From a bacterium UBA1459 (GTDB lineage Bacteria; Pseudomonadota; Alphaproteobacteria; CAJXXZ01; UBA1459): 6,346 nt of DNA. The notes below the pieces were generated by a model. The model was not told the origin of the DNA. It saw only the letters and a program-made list of their open reading frames with translations, and ran no database searches. This document shows, in pieces, positions 6,337-6,346 of this stretch. Where the stretch lies: the NCBI GenBank assembly GCA_002325765.1, contig DCST01000023.1, positions 1 through 6,346 on the forward strand, read 5' to 3'. Made by a program: the position numbers and the translations under genes. The first letter of the stretch is position 1; each line of letters begins with the position of its first letter.

Positions 6337-6346
6337 TTGATTATCT

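Noticed and set aside
1..6346. CRISPR array, insertion sequence, prophage or toxin-antitoxin locus
   Set aside because: No regularly spaced direct repeats, transposase or integrase motifs, or paired small genes were seen on either strand.

Overview
The window is very AT-rich, with long A/T runs, A- or T-ending codons and Lys/Asn/Ile-rich proteins. It looks bacterial: it carries a YifB/ComM-type Mg-chelatase-like AAA+ ATPase. The base composition, a decaying gene and several unfamiliar proteins with possible membrane anchors suggest a reduced, host-associated lineage (for example Dependentiae-like or an alphaproteobacterial endosymbiont). That is inference from style; no marker here fixes the taxon. 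The standard genetic code explains all the open genes. None of the five recognisable starts has a clear Shine-Dalgarno sequence.

Every supported gene is on the minus strand, so gene order runs from the right edge to the left. First is a 230-residue low-complexity protein ending in a transmembrane tail anchor (5644-6336, possibly starting beyond the edge). Next is a 223-residue unknown protein with a hydrophobic N-terminus and four degenerate Tyr...Thr-Gln repeats (4921-5592). Then comes a decayed pseudogene (3941-4887). It is followed by a 666-residue Trp-free unknown protein with a Gly/Ala-rich hydrophobic segment near its C-terminus (1879-3879), and 14 bases later by the yifB/comM homologue (404-1864). 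Last, a proline-rich gene begins at 237 and runs off the left edge.

Two features stand out. (1) The left-edge gene and the start of the pseudogene are paralogues. They share the N-terminal code and about 20 bases upstream of the start, so a duplicated family flanks the 666-residue/yifB pair; one copy looks alive as far as visible, the other is broken by frameshifts, stops and a lost start codon. (2) The 166-base gap between yifB and the left-edge gene holds a long imperfect inverted repeat (289-386, about 31 paired bases per arm, with a GC-richer inner stem). It is flanked by a 7-base direct repeat, which fits either a structured 3' RNA/terminator or a tiny MITE-like element.

The only gene with a recognisable function is yifB/comM (a DNA helicase-like ATPase tied to branch migration in transformation). 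The 666-residue gene sits tightly upstream and is probably co-transcribed, but no functional link can be shown from sequence. No tRNA, rRNA, CRISPR array, transposase or phage gene was seen.
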